The notes under the pieces: generated by a model | What the model saw: only the letters and a program-made list of their open reading frames with translations | The model's database searches: none | What the model was told of the DNA's origin: nothing | Source of the DNA: an uncultured Bacillota bacterium | GTDB lineage: Bacteria > Bacillota > Clostridia > Peptostreptococcales > Anaerovoracaceae | Assembly: GCA_927441425.1 (NCBI GenBank) | Contig: CAKMKG010000021.1 | Span: 1-43,940, forward strand | DNA length: 43,940 nt | Reading direction: 5' to 3' | Program-made: the position numbers and the translations under genes | Shown: positions 8,071 through 16,943 of the stretch, piece after piece | Layout: each line of letters begins with the position of its first letter | How positions within the stretch are numbered: position 1 is the first letter of the stretch

Positions 8071-8331
8071 ATGAGGAAATTTCTTGAGAACTGGAATTAT
8101 AAAAAGCATGCGGTTGCCGTCAGCAGTATCTATTTAGGTGTTGCTTTGGTCGGAAATGCTTTTTTGGGTAAAAAGGTTCCAAAGGATGAAAAGTCCCTTA
8201 ACCCTGTCAATGTATGTAGGCATATGACAAAAAAACAATGGATATTCAACGGAATCGTAACTGGATTGTACAGTATCGACATGAGCCTTACCTACTGTAT
8301 AATCAATCATTTTAAAAAGCAGTTTAAATAG
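8071..8331 (+). CDS. Small hypothetical protein with one hydrophobic segment
   Basis: An 86-aa protein I do not recognise. The start ATG 8071 follows CGAGGAGGAAGAAGA. The N-terminus is basic (MRKFLENWNYKKH), followed by a moderately hydrophobic stretch AVAVSSIYLGVALVGNAFLG that could be a membrane helix. The C-terminal half is polar with a second weakly hydrophobic patch (WIFNGIVTGLYSIDMSLTYC). It is a single-gene unit: its own promoter upstream and an intrinsic terminator at 8359. No function can be assigned. Confidence 0.65.
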   Translation: MRKFLENWNYKKHAVAVSSIYLGVALVGNAFLGKKVPKDEKSLNPVNVCRHMTKKQWIFNGIVTGLYSIDMSLTYCIINHFKKQFK

Positions 8332-8358
8332 AATTTGTAAAACATAAGAAACAGCCAT

Positions 8359-8386
8359 AAACAGCACTTTCGTGCTGTTTTTTTCC
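8359..8386 (+). terminator. Intrinsic terminator after the 86-aa protein gene
   Basis: A 9-bp perfect stem AAACAGCAC / GTGCTGTTT (8359-8367 and 8372-8380) with loop TTTC, running into a T tract. Confidence 0.85.
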
Positions 8387-8452
8387 AAGAGGTTCTATCG
8401 CTTCCTCTAGGATAAAAGGGAGTGGAGAAGCCACTTTATCAGAAAGGAATCA

Positions 8453-9355
8453 ATGCTAGGTTATATAAAACCGGACAAGCCGGAACTCAAAATTAAGGAA
8501 TTCGAGATTTACAGCGGATATTACTGCGGCATATGCAAATCCATATCCAAACGATATGGGCAACTTCCTAGATTAGCGTTGAACTACGATTCGGTATTTT
8601 TAGCGATTCTTTTGGCAGGGATCAGCCCAACGATGGAACAGATCGAAATCGAGCGCTGCCTCGTCCATCCAACAAAAAAGAGAACCATCATTTATGACAG
8701 CCCGGAAATCGACTATGCTGCGGATATCCTTCTTCTACTGGCCTATTATAAGCTAAAGGATGATTATCAGGATGAAGGAAGCAAAAGGGCAGCCGTCGGA
8801 TCCGTTTTGATGAAAAGAACCATGAAAAAACTGGAGAGAACATCCCCTGAAAAATGCGGCTTTGTTAGGGACCGGTTAAATGAACTATCAAATCTTGAAA
8901 GTGAAAATTGCCCCTCAATTGACCGGTCGGCTGAACCCTTTGCAAAGCTGATGGAAGAAGTATTTGATTATCCAGGCTGGATAAAAGAAAAAAGAACCAC
9001 CGGAGATTTGTCGCAGATTTACCGCAGAATCGGGTATCATCTGGGGAAATGGATCTATCTCATCGATGCCTATGATGATATCGAGGACAATCTGAAAAAA
9101 GCCTCCTTCAATCCGTTACCCATACAGTTTGAATATAATCCGAAGAGGGAGACGATGGAGGAATTCAAAGGGCGGATCAGAGAAAGAATAGAGAGGAATC
9201 TGGTGCTATATCTGGCAGAAATCGCGAAGAGCTGCAGTCATCTAAAATTTGAAAAAAATCAAGGTCTGATTGAAAATATATTATATTTTGGTCTCATGAG
9301 AACAACAGAAGAGATATTGAAGAAAGGAATCGAGAAAAATGCAGAACCCATATGA
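8453..9355 (+). CDS. DUF5685 family protein
   Basis: A 300-aa protein starting [20 protein letters not shown] and continuing [16 protein letters not shown]. This N-terminal pattern with a CxxCK motif is typical of DUF5685 proteins found in Clostridia next to J-domain genes. The body is helix-rich with acidic patches (DAYDDIEDN), reminiscent of prenyl-synthase-like helical bundles, but the catalytic pattern is not clear. The biochemical role is unknown. The ribosome site AAAGGA precedes the ATG. It overlaps the J-domain gene by 17 bases, so the two proteins are probably made in a fixed ratio and may act together. Confidence 0.78.
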   Translation: MLGYIKPDKPELKIKEFEIYSGYYCGICKSISKRYGQLPRLALNYDSVFLAILLAGISPTMEQIEIERCLVHPTKKRTIIYDSPEIDYAADILLLLAYYKLKDDYQDEGSKRAAVGSVLMKRTMKKLERTSPEKCGFVRDRLNELSNLESENCPSIDRSAEPFAKLMEEVFDYPGWIKEKRTTGDLSQIYRRIGYHLGKWIYLIDAYDDIEDNLKKASFNPLPIQFEYNPKRETMEEFKGRIRERIERNLVLYLAEIAKSCSHLKFEKNQGLIENILYFGLMRTTEEILKKGIEKNAEPI

Positions 9356-9926
9356 AATACTTGGAATAAAAGAAGGAGCAAGCCAGGAAGAGATCAAAGC
9401 GGCCTATAGAGAACAGGTAAAGAAATATCATCCTGACAAGCATCAGGACAACCCATTGCAAGATCTTGCCGGAGAGAAGCTTCAGGAAATCAATGAAGCC
9501 TATGAATATCTGTCGAAAAACAATGGAAAAGGCGGCTATGAAAGCTATTCAGGTGGCGTAAAAAATAATGGTTCACGAGGTCAAAGTCCTGAATTTATTG
9601 AAGTAAGAAGGATGATAGACAAGGGAAATCTTCCTGGCGCAGAAGCTTCTTTAAGCAGAATAAAAACCAAAAACGCAGAATGGTTTTTCCTCAACGGGAT
9701 GATCTCACTCAGAAAAGGCTGGTACGATGAAGCAGTTAATCAAGTGCAGACGGCTATGTCCATGGATCCTTCCAATATGGAATATCGAACAGCCATGAAT
9801 AGTATAATGGCATCAGGAACCGGATATAAAACCTCGGCTTATGGCAGAGGATACACAAGCAATGATGATTTGTGCAGAATGCTTCAGTGTTATTGCTGCG
9901 CAGATGCTTTATGTGACTGTATCTAG
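9339..9926 (+). CDS. J-domain (DnaJ-like) protein with TPR-like and Cys-rich tail
   Basis: Residues 1-65 form a J-domain: [22 protein letters not shown], with HPD within [11 protein letters not shown] and the closing helix INEAYEYL. The HPD tripeptide is what stimulates an Hsp70 ATPase. There is no G/F-rich zinc-finger core, so this is a type III co-chaperone. Residues about 85-150 look like two TPR helices ([32 protein letters not shown]). The last 20 residues are Cys-rich ([14 protein letters not shown]), an uncommon ending that could bind metal or be modified. It is coupled by overlap to DUF5685. Confidence 0.88.
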   Translation: MQNPYEILGIKEGASQEEIKAAYREQVKKYHPDKHQDNPLQDLAGEKLQEINEAYEYLSKNNGKGGYESYSGGVKNNGSRGQSPEFIEVRRMIDKGNLPGAEASLSRIKTKNAEWFFLNGMISLRKGWYDEAVNQVQTAMSMDPSNMEYRTAMNSIMASGTGYKTSAYGRGYTSNDDLCRMLQCYCCADALCDCI

Positions 9927-10020
9927 TATTTCTTGTGTTTTGTAACGCCTGATTCTGAAAGGGTTAAGTGTTTACAGAAAGCCAGTACCTCTTAAAATAC
10001 GTAAGGAGCAATCAGAAATA

Positions 10021-10536
10021 ATGGAAAATTTAAGAACAAAGAAAATAGCAACAGGCGGTGTGTTGTTGGCCTTATCTGTTGCAACATTGTTTGGCGCAAC
10101 AGTTATTCCGGGAATTGAACTGACATTGTATGCGCTTAGCTCAATTTACGTTGCAATCGCAATCATTGAATTCACTCCGAACACGGGATGGCTTTTCTAT
10201 TTTGCGACGGTATTGCTGTCCTTCGTTCTTGTCCCAAATAAAAGTGGGTTGATTCCTTATGCGATTTTCTTTGGAATCTACGCAATCATGAAATACTATA
10301 TCGAAAAAATGAAAAAGATAAACCGGCCTATGGAAATCATTCTTAAATTAGCATTCTGCAATTTGATCTTCTTTTTGAGCCTTCAATTTTTTGCAGCAGC
10401 ATTTACAGAAACGATCCATGTACCGGATGTCGCCTTGCCGGTCATTGTACTAGGTGCTCAGGTATTTTTCCTGGCTTTTGATTATCTTTTAACACTTATG
10501 ATTGGTTTCTATTTGAAACGGCGACCAAAAGCGTAG
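10021..10536 (+). CDS. Hypothetical integral membrane protein
   Basis: 171 aa with about five hydrophobic segments (roughly 12-32, 36-52, 55-90 in two parts, 104-127, 135-163) and short basic loops ending KRRPKA. The size and pattern recall the S components of ECF vitamin transporters, and a motif like KKIATGGVLLALSV at the start is common in that group. I see no ligand-specific signature, so this is only a suggestion. The gene stands alone, with AAGGAG about 13 bases before the ATG. Confidence 0.6.
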   Translation: MENLRTKKIATGGVLLALSVATLFGATVIPGIELTLYALSSIYVAIAIIEFTPNTGWLFYFATVLLSFVLVPNKSGLIPYAIFFGIYAIMKYYIEKMKKINRPMEIILKLAFCNLIFFLSLQFFAAAFTETIHVPDVALPVIVLGAQVFFLAFDYLLTLMIGFYLKRRPKA

Positions 10537-10615
10537 TCATATTTTTCTCTCTTTCTTAATAAACTTAGCTATAGGGAGGGTTTATCCCAAAACTTACTGA
10601 GAAAAGAGGGAGCAT

Positions 10616-11134
10616 ATGAATAGGCGTAATCGTTATCCCAGAAGGGACGCTAGAACCGGATTTTCTGTATTCATCATCGTGATCATTTTAGCTGTAGCTG
10701 CAGGCTACGCCGGTACGAAATATATTATATTTCCATATTTGCTTGGTAATCATCCTACAGAGAATACCAATGAGCAGAACGATGGAAACAAAACGACGAC
10801 CGATACAGCCGTTGATGTCATTCCAAATTCGCCAAACATCATCATCGATCAGCAAAATCTGAAAGATGAAACCGTTACTCCCGAGGTAATTTCCAGTGCA
10901 AAAGGGCCTTTCAGCGTACAGTTTGGTAGTTTTTCTGCAAAAGTTGGGGCTGATACATTGTCCGCAGAGTTGTCCGGAAAGGGAATTTATTCCTATGTGT
11001 ATGAAAGCGGCGGAAGCTACAAAGTTTTGGGAGTTCCTTATTCCACTGAAGATAAGGCAAGGGAAGCGGCCGATGTAGTGTCTGCTGTAGCATCTGATGT
11101 TTTTGTGGTGAATCTCTCAAATTTAATTCCCTAG
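10616..11134 (+). CDS. SPOR-domain membrane protein
   Basis: 172 aa. A basic cytoplasmic start (MNRRNRYPRRDARTG) is followed by one membrane helix (about 17-42) and a low-complexity polar linker. A C-terminal SPOR-like domain (about 97-165) contains FSVQFGSFSAKVGADTLSAE and YKVLGVPYSTEDKAREAADV. SPOR domains bind denuded peptidoglycan glycans, often at the division septum or in spore formation. The linker is short, so the domain sits close to the membrane. It lies 29 bases before rarA but has its own ribosome site (AGAGGGAGC). Confidence 0.8.
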   Translation: MNRRNRYPRRDARTGFSVFIIVIILAVAAGYAGTKYIIFPYLLGNHPTENTNEQNDGNKTTTDTAVDVIPNSPNIIIDQQNLKDETVTPEVISSAKGPFSVQFGSFSAKVGADTLSAELSGKGIYSYVYESGGSYKVLGVPYSTEDKAREAADVVSAVASDVFVVNLSNLIP

Positions 11135-11163
11135 ATAACGCAATGATTTAGAAAGGCAAAAGC

Positions 11164-12438
11164 ATGATCCCATTATCGACCAGGATGAGACCTGATACGA
11201 TTGAAGAGTTTGTCGGGCAAAGACATTTTATGTACAAGGAGTCCCTGCTTTACAATGCAATCAAGAATAAGACATTTGACTCTGCAATTTTTTTCGGTCC
11301 ATCAGGGACAGGCAAGACCACGTTGGCTCGGCTCATCGCTAGAGAGATGGATGCGGACTTTTACGAGCTCAATGCTTCGACGACCGGAATCAAGGAGTTG
11401 AAAGATATTCTTGATAAGTCCAAATTGAAGTTTTTTGGGCTGCAGAAGGAGACCACTTATGTCTATGTGGACGAATTCCATCGCTGGAACAAACTTCAAC
11501 AGGATTCCCTGCTGAAGGCGCTGGAGGAGGGTGTCATCCGCTTCATCGGAAGCACAACGGAAAATCCGTATTTTGCGGTGAACAACGCCATTTTGAGCAG
11601 GGTAGGTTCTGTTTATGAATTTAAGCGTCTTGATAAGGACGATTTAGATCAGATATTGAAAAGTGCACTGAATGATAACGAACGAGGTCTTGGCAAGCAA
11701 AAGCCGGAGTGGGATGAAGATGCGATTCTCATGCTGGCGGAATTAAGTAGCGGTGATGCCAGGATTGCGCTGGATACGCTGGGTTTTATCAGTGATAATC
11801 TGAGAAAAGGAAGCAGGATCGACAAGGCAATCGTCGGTGAGGCGATGCAGCGCCAGACTACTTTTTATGACCGGAGTGAGGACAAGTACAATCTGCTTTC
11901 TGCGCTTCAAAAATCAGTACGCGGGAGTGATCCGGATGCAGCTATTCATTATCTTGCAAGGCTTTTGGACGGCGGTGCCGATCTACAAATGATTGGACGT
12001 AGATTGCTGGTGATGGCCAGTGAAGACGTGGGAATGGCTTATCCCAGCGCAATTTCAATTGTAACAAGTTGTATTCAGGCAGCGTTGATGATCGGTCTGC
12101 CTGAGGCAAGGATCAATCTTGCACAAGCGACAATTTTACTTGCATCCTGTCCCAAATCAAATTCATCGATCACTGCCATCGAGAAGGCTGCATCAGATCT
12201 TCAAAGGAAAAATATCGATGAAGTGCCCGACCATTTAAAAGATGCCCACTATTCCGGAGCAAAAAAGCGAGGCTTGGGCGAAGGATACAAGTACCCTCAT
12301 TCATATGGTGGGTACGTAAAACAGCAATATCTCCCGAACAACCTCTATCGTGAAGGAGTCAAATACTACGAACCGACGGAAAATGGAAAGGAAGGGGCTT
12401 TTAAAAGATTTTTGGAAAGCCTGAAGAACGAGAAATGA
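11164..12438 (+). CDS. rarA: Replication-associated recombination ATPase RarA (MgsA)
   Basis: A 424-aa AAA+ ATPase of the clamp-loader clade that acts at stalled replication forks. The N-terminus is RMRPDTIEEFVGQRHF. Walker A is GPSGTGKTT (45-53). Walker B is VYVDEFHRWNKLQQDSLLKA, where most relatives have DEIHRFN. Sensor 1 is GSTTENPYFAVNNAILSR. The C-terminal part has the family motifs LLDGGADLQMIGRRLLVMASED, ASCPKSN and the end-region stretch HYSGAKKRGLGEGYKYPH. The full family length is present. Its stop overlaps the ispH-S1 start (ATGA), so the two genes are translationally coupled. Confidence 0.95.
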   Translation: MIPLSTRMRPDTIEEFVGQRHFMYKESLLYNAIKNKTFDSAIFFGPSGTGKTTLARLIAREMDADFYELNASTTGIKELKDILDKSKLKFFGLQKETTYVYVDEFHRWNKLQQDSLLKALEEGVIRFIGSTTENPYFAVNNAILSRVGSVYEFKRLDKDDLDQILKSALNDNERGLGKQKPEWDEDAILMLAELSSGDARIALDTLGFISDNLRKGSRIDKAIVGEAMQRQTTFYDRSEDKYNLLSALQKSVRGSDPDAAIHYLARLLDGGADLQMIGRRLLVMASEDVGMAYPSAISIVTSCIQAALMIGLPEARINLAQATILLASCPKSNSSITAIEKAASDLQRKNIDEVPDHLKDAHYSGAKKRGLGEGYKYPHSYGGYVKQQYLPNNLYREGVKYYEPTENGKEGAFKRFLESLKNEK

Positions 12439-14555
12439 TAATCAAACTGGCAGAGCATTCCGGGTTCTGCTTCGGAGTCAAGGAAGCATTGAAGAAAGCG
12501 GAACAGACGATTGAGGAAAACAAAGGAAAGCATGATAAGATCTATACTTGCGGGCCATTGATCCACAATAAGAATGTGACTGATGAACTGGAGAAAAAGG
12601 GCCTTTTCATCATAGAAGGCCCGGAAGAGGCCGAGGACGGTTCCGTCGTTATCGTGCGGTCCCACGGTGAGCCGGAGGACTTCTATCAGAAGACAAAAGC
12701 AAAAAATATCCAAATTGTCGATGCCACCTGCCCCTTTGTAAAACGAATCCAGCAGCTTGTTCGTGATGCGAAAACAAAGGGTTTTCATATCGTGGTAGTC
12801 GGAGACCGATTTCATCCTGAAGTAATAGGGATCAACGGCTGGTGTGATAATGAGGCATCTGTGGTTTCCAATTTGGAGGAGGCAAAGGCTGTTCAAGAGG
12901 ATCGGCTTTTTATCGTTGCGCAGACAACAATTACGGCGGAGCTATTTCAAGAAATCGTATCTTTTTTTGAAAAAGAAAAAACAGAAATCATGATTCATAA
13001 TACCATTTGCCATGCGACAGAGGAGCGACAAAAAAGCTGTATGGAAACTGCTATAGATTCTGATTTAATGGTCATAATAGGTGGTAGTGACAGCTCGAAC
13101 TCGAGAAAGCTTTATGAAATATCAAAAAAATACTGTAGAAACACTTATTTTATAGAAAATAAAGAAACTTTACCATTGAAAGAAGTCGAGAAATGTAATA
13201 GAATAGGAATATCGGCAGGAGCCTCGACTCCTGAACGTATTATTAAGGAGGTTATTGCTACTATGAGTGAATTATTCACTGAAAACAAAAAAGACAATAT
13301 GATGCATGATCTGATGGATGAAATTGAAAAGTCCTTAAGATTGCCACGCAGCGGAGAAATTGTAAACGGAGAGGTTATACAGGTTTCCAACAGAGAAATC
13401 GTAGTAAATCTTGGTTGCAAGAAAGACGGGATTATTCCAAGAGATGAGTTTACATTGGAAGGAGACCAAGAATTAACTGATTTATTTAAAGAAGGCGATG
13501 AAATTCAGGCTAAGGTTCTGAAAACTGACGATGGCGATGGCAACATCTTGTTATCTAAGAAGAAGCTTGAAGTAAACGAGCATTGGGACGAAATCAATGA
13601 TGCTCTTGATAATAAATCATTTGTTAATGCGAAAGTCGTGAAGGAAGTAAAGGGCGGAGTCATCGCTGTTTACAAAGAAGTTTCCGGGTTTATTCCTCTG
13701 TCTCAGCTTTCCGATAAATTTATCGACAAAGCGGACGAGTTCATGGGAAAAACATTGCCGGTCAGAGTAACCAGAGTAGACCAAAAGAGAAATAAAGTTG
13801 TTTTCTCACATAAAGCGTTTCTATCAGAAGAAAGACAGAAGAAGGTTCAGGAGATCTGGGATTCCCTTAGTGTGGGAGATGTTGTAGAAGGTACCGTTAT
13901 GAGATTTACCGAATACGGCGCATTCGTTGACATCGGTGGATTGGACGGACTGCTTCATATTTCTGAGATTTCTTGGGGCAAGTTGAAGCACCCACAGGAA
14001 GCTTTGAAGATCGGCGAAAAAGTTCAGGTTAAGATTCTTTCCATGAATACAGAAAAAGGAAAGATTTCATTGGGTCTGAAGCAGAACAGACCGGAACCTT
14101 GGACTATAATCGACGAAAAATATCAGGTTGGACAGACCATCAATGGAAGAATCGTTCAAATCAAAGATTACGGTGCATTTGTGGAATTGGAACCGGGACT
14201 TGACGGACTTGTTCATATTTCAGAAATCGCTTATAAAAGAGTAACCAACATTGCTGACGAAATTTCAGTTGGTGAGGAAGTAACCGCCAAGATCCTTGAA
14301 ATTGATAAGGAAAGAAAAAGAATCAGCTTAAGTATTAAAGAAACTCTTGAACCACCGGTCTATCAGGAAGACGCTGCCGATGATGAAGCTGTGGAAGCTG
14401 AAGCACCAGCAGAAGTTCTAGAAGCTGTGGAAGCTGCTCCTACAGAAGCAGAAGCACCAGCTGAAGAAGAAGTTGTTGAAGCTGCTCCTGCAGAGACTGA
14501 AGAAATGGAAGCACCTGCTGAAGAAAACACAGTGGATGAAGAAGTTCAGGAATAA
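12435..14555 (+). CDS. ispH: IspH (HMBPP reductase) fused to ribosomal protein S1-like repeats
   Basis: A 706-aa fusion known from Clostridia. Residues 1-280 are IspH, the 4Fe-4S enzyme making IPP/DMAPP in the last step of the MEP isoprenoid pathway. Cluster Cys are at 12 (GFCFGV), 99 (DATCPF) and 192 (TICHAT), with His 44 and 77 and the SNS motif near 222. Residues about 300-640 hold four S1 RNA-binding repeats; the last two are canonical (EYGAFVDIGGLDGLLHISEI and DYGAFVELEPGLDGLVHISE), the first two more diverged, as in S1 of Firmicutes. The tail after 645 is Ala/Glu-rich and probably disordered. An internal ribosome site and ATG at 13263 could produce the S1 part alone. Confidence 0.95.
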   Translation: MIIKLAEHSGFCFGVKEALKKAEQTIEENKGKHDKIYTCGPLIHNKNVTDELEKKGLFIIEGPEEAEDGSVVIVRSHGEPEDFYQKTKAKNIQIVDATCPFVKRIQQLVRDAKTKGFHIVVVGDRFHPEVIGINGWCDNEASVVSNLEEAKAVQEDRLFIVAQTTITAELFQEIVSFFEKEKTEIMIHNTICHATEERQKSCMETAIDSDLMVIIGGSDSSNSRKLYEISKKYCRNTYFIENKETLPLKEVEKCNRIGISAGASTPERIIKEVIATMSELFTENKKDNMMHDLMDEIEKSLRLPRSGEIVNGEVIQVSNREIVVNLGCKKDGIIPRDEFTLEGDQELTDLFKEGDEIQAKVLKTDDGDGNILLSKKKLEVNEHWDEINDALDNKSFVNAKVVKEVKGGVIAVYKEVSGFIPLSQLSDKFIDKADEFMGKTLPVRVTRVDQKRNKVVFSHKAFLSEERQKKVQEIWDSLSVGDVVEGTVMRFTEYGAFVDIGGLDGLLHISEISWGKLKHPQEALKIGEKVQVKILSMNTEKGKISLGLKQNRPEPWTIIDEKYQVGQTINGRIVQIKDYGAFVELEPGLDGLVHISEIAYKRVTNIADEISVGEEVTAKILEIDKERKRISLSIKETLEPPVYQEDAADDEAVEAEAPAEVLEAVEAAPTEAEAPAEEEVVEAAPAETEEMEAPAEENTVDEEVQE
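13245..13265 (+). promoter_or_regulatory. Possible internal ribosome site and start for a free S1 protein
   Basis: AAGGAGG at 13245-13251 lies 11 bases before an in-frame ATG at 13263 (residue 277 of the fusion), exactly at the IspH/S1 boundary. The product would start MSELFTENKKDNMMHDLMDE and contain all four S1 repeats. The spacing is slightly long, and purine-rich codons (Lys-Glu) can mimic such a site, so use is not proven. Confidence 0.45.
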
Positions 14556-14565
14556 TGAAAAAATG

Positions 14566-14592
14566 AAACCGCTAGCATGCTAGCGGTTTTTC
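14566..14592. terminator. Intrinsic terminator after ispH-S1
   Basis: A perfect inverted repeat AAACCGCTAGC / GCTAGCGGTTT around an AT centre (14566-14589), followed by TTCT. The mirror side has AAAAAATG before it, giving a T run on the - strand, so it may also end recN transcription coming from the right. Confidence 0.85.
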
Positions 14593-14627
14593 TATTATAT
14601 TGAGACATCTCAGAGGAGTGGCATCAA

Positions 14628-16271
14628 TTACTTTTTTTGTGATTTTGAGAGGTGGATCAATTCTTCCGCGCTTTTTATTGTGGTATCGGTTATGTTGATG
14701 CCTCCTAAAAGTCTCGCAATTTCATTGATTTTGTTCGAATGATCAAGAGGGCTCACCGTCGTATGGGTCGATTCGTTCACTGATTCCTTATCTATTTTAT
14801 AGTGATAGTCTCCGAAGGCGGCTATTTGAGGCAGATGGGTAATGCAGATGATCTGATGGCGTTTTGAAATATCCATCAGTTTTTTCCCCACGATGCTCGC
14901 TGTGATACCGCTGATCCCCACATCAATTTCATCAAATATCATTGTCGGGATCAAGTCAAAATCTCCGATGATCTGTTTAAAGGCAAGCATAATTCTCGAT
15001 ATTTCTCCGCCGGAAGCAATCTTAGCCAGTGGCTTCGGGAATTCCCCCTTATTTGTGGTGATCAGGAATTCGATCCGATCGATCCCATTTGCGGAAAAGA
15101 CAGATTTGCCGTTTGTTTCCTCTTGAAAGGAGACGATAAAACAGGTATCTTTAAAATTCAATTCCTTTAATTCTTCGTTGATATGATTTTCAATCTCTTT
15201 CGCAGACTCTTTACGTAGCGTCGTAAGAGCTCGGCTGGATTTGAAAAGCGCATTCTCATAATCTGACAGCTGTTTTGTTAATTTTTCTCTAATGGAATCA
15301 ATATTCTCGATTTTTTCCAGTTCAAGAGTGATATTTTGTTTATATTCCAATACCTTTTCAATGGATCCATCATATTTCCGTTTTAAACTATCCAGGATAT
15401 TCAGGCGGCTGATGGTGTCTTCCAAGGTCTCGTTGGAGAACGATATCCCATCTTTAAATCTCCTGACCTCAGAAGTAATATCCTCGATTTTGTAATACAC
15501 ATCGGACAGCGCTTCATGAAATGCATTGATATCATCTGAAAAACTGCCGATCTCTTGAAGCATGTGCAAGCTCTTACCGATATTGTCTGTAGCGGAAGGA
15601 GAGGCATCATAAAGCAGTTCATAAATACTTGAAAGATTCTGATATATTTTTTCACTGTTTTGAAGCAAGATTAGCTTTTGAGCCAAATCATCGTCTTCTC
15701 CAAGAAAAGGATTTGCAGCAGTGATTTCGGAGAGCTCAAAGCGCATAAAATCACGTTTTCTCTCTGCATCCGCCTGATTCTTCAGCAGAGAAGCCAGCTC
15801 ACTCTTTGTATCGGAGTATTTCTGAAACAAATCTGAAACCTGGTCTCTGATTGGTGAGATTTCATTTTCGTGGTAGGTATCGATGAGCTTCAAATGATTG
15901 TCGGGATTCAAAAGAGACTGATGGTCATACTGACCGTGGACATCGGCAATTCGCTTGCAAAGCTTGTTCAGCTGAGAAAGAGAGACGATCTCATCATTGA
16001 TCTTGCAAATATTTTTTCCATTTGCGGAAAGCTCACGGGTGATAATATATTCCTCACCATCCAGATCTGCAATCATCTGAACGACGGCCTTATCTTTCCC
16101 AGAACGAATAAAAGTACTATCCGCTCTGCTGCCTAGAGCAAGACTCACCGCTTCAATTATGATTGATTTTCCGGCACCGGTTTCCCCTGTAATGATATTT
16201 AAACCATCATGAAAATCAAGATCGATGAGATCAATAATTGCGAAATCCTTTATGCGGATATGAGAAATCAT
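14628..16271 (-). CDS. recN: DNA repair protein RecN (SMC-like ATPase)
   Basis: 547 aa, the normal length. RecN gathers DNA ends early in double-strand-break repair. The N-terminus is MISHIRIKDFAIIDLIDLDF with Walker A GETGAGKS at 29-36. A long coiled coil spans about 150-370. The C-terminal half has the SMC-type signature LAKIASGGEISRIMLAFK, Walker B TMIFDEIDVGISG and the HQIICITHLPQIAAFGD motif. It lies 10 bases downstream of argR on the same strand, an arrangement common in Firmicutes, and probably shares its promoter. Genes on both sides run on the other strand. Confidence 0.96.
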   Translation of the reverse strand: MISHIRIKDFAIIDLIDLDFHDGLNIITGETGAGKSIIIEAVSLALGSRADSTFIRSGKDKAVVQMIADLDGEEYIITRELSANGKNICKINDEIVSLSQLNKLCKRIADVHGQYDHQSLLNPDNHLKLIDTYHENEISPIRDQVSDLFQKYSDTKSELASLLKNQADAERKRDFMRFELSEITAANPFLGEDDDLAQKLILLQNSEKIYQNLSSIYELLYDASPSATDNIGKSLHMLQEIGSFSDDINAFHEALSDVYYKIEDITSEVRRFKDGISFSNETLEDTISRLNILDSLKRKYDGSIEKVLEYKQNITLELEKIENIDSIREKLTKQLSDYENALFKSSRALTTLRKESAKEIENHINEELKELNFKDTCFIVSFQEETNGKSVFSANGIDRIEFLITTNKGEFPKPLAKIASGGEISRIMLAFKQIIGDFDLIPTMIFDEIDVGISGITASIVGKKLMDISKRHQIICITHLPQIAAFGDYHYKIDKESVNESTHTTVSPLDHSNKINEIARLLGGINITDTTIKSAEELIHLSKSQKK

Positions 16272-16281
16272 GCTTTTCTCC

Positions 16282-16731
16282 TTATTTGATCATTTCATTA
16301 AATCTGCTTACAAGTGCAGGTACGTTTGCAGGGTCGTTTATCACAAGAAAGAGGGTGTTATCTCCGGCAATCGAACCAACTACATTTGGAAAATTCAAGG
16401 TGTCAATTGCTTCACCGGCAGCATTGGCACAGCCGCTCAAGGTCTTCACGACGATAATGTTGCCTGAATATGCCACGGTCTGAATCGTCTCCTTGAAAAT
16501 CTTTACAAAACGGTCTGATACCGGCTGATCAACACTGGCACCGACGGTATATTTATATTTACCCGATGATGAAAGCGTCTTAATAAGCTGCAGCTCTTTG
16601 ATGTCTCTGGATATGGTTGCCTGGGTCACCTTATAGCCACTTTTTCTTAAAAGCGTTACCAACCTTTCCTGCGTTTCAACCTCGTGCGTATTAATAATAT
16701 CAAGTATCTTATTCTGCCTTGAATATCTCAT
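16282..16731 (-). CDS. argR: Arginine repressor ArgR
   Basis: 149 aa, the family length. The N-terminal winged helix (1-70) has RYSRQNKILDIINTHEVETQ and the recognition-helix motif KVTQATISRDIKELQLIK. The C-terminal domain forms the hexamer and binds arginine; the GTVAGDNT-type motif appears as GSIAGDNTLFLVI. A longer frame exists, but ATG 16731 follows CGAAAGGAAGTGCAGC and matches family N-termini. A palindromic ArgR-box-like site lies in its leader, suggesting autorepression. The pairing with recN downstream is conserved in Bacillus and clostridia. Confidence 0.95.
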   Translation of the reverse strand: MRYSRQNKILDIINTHEVETQERLVTLLRKSGYKVTQATISRDIKELQLIKTLSSSGKYKYTVGASVDQPVSDRFVKIFKETIQTVAYSGNIIVVKTLSGCANAAGEAIDTLNFPNVVGSIAGDNTLFLVINDPANVPALVSRFNEMIK

Positions 16732-16750
16732 GCTGCACTTCCTTTCGAAA

Positions 16751-16768
16751 TGAATAATTATTGATTCA
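16751..16768. promoter_or_regulatory. ArgR-box-like operator in the argR leader
   Basis: TGAATAATTATTGATTCA is an imperfect palindrome with 7 of 9 positions matched, bounded by TGAAT and ATTCA as in ARG boxes, but with 8 bases between the arms instead of the classical 4. It sits just downstream of the predicted argR start point, where binding would block transcription. Confidence 0.5.
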
Positions 16769-16779
16769 TAGTTATAATT

Positions 16780-16807
16780 ATTATACCACAACAGCAAGTC
16801 GAATCAA
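16780..16807 (-). promoter_or_regulatory. Promoter of argR-recN
   Basis: On the - strand, TTGATT (16802-16807), a 16-base spacer, then TATAAT (16780-16785). The start point would fall near 16773, about 40 bases before the argR ATG, with the ARG-box-like palindrome between. Confidence 0.65.
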
Positions 16808-16854
16808 CAAAAAGAAATGCGATTTACATATTTTTGAAGCACTTGGAAAGGGCA

Positions 16855-16884
16855 TGGACAAACGTATGTTTTTTATGGTAAAAT
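16855..16884 (+). promoter_or_regulatory. Promoter of the ruvC operon
   Basis: TGGACA (16855-16860), an 18-base spacer and TAAAAT (16879-16884). It gives a leader of about 50 bases to the ruvC ATG at 16944. No LexA-type site (GAACNNNNGTTC or similar) is evident around it. Confidence 0.55.
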
Positions 16885-16943
16885 GATACCGAACTGAAAT
16901 TGGAATCAGCATGATAGTATGGTATACTAATGAGGAGTTTGGG

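Noticed and set aside
11461..11500. RarA with DEFHRWN instead of DEIHRFN as a possible inactive variant
   Set aside because: The catalytic Asp and Glu are kept, and the Ile/Phe and Phe/Trp changes are conservative; all other motifs are intact.
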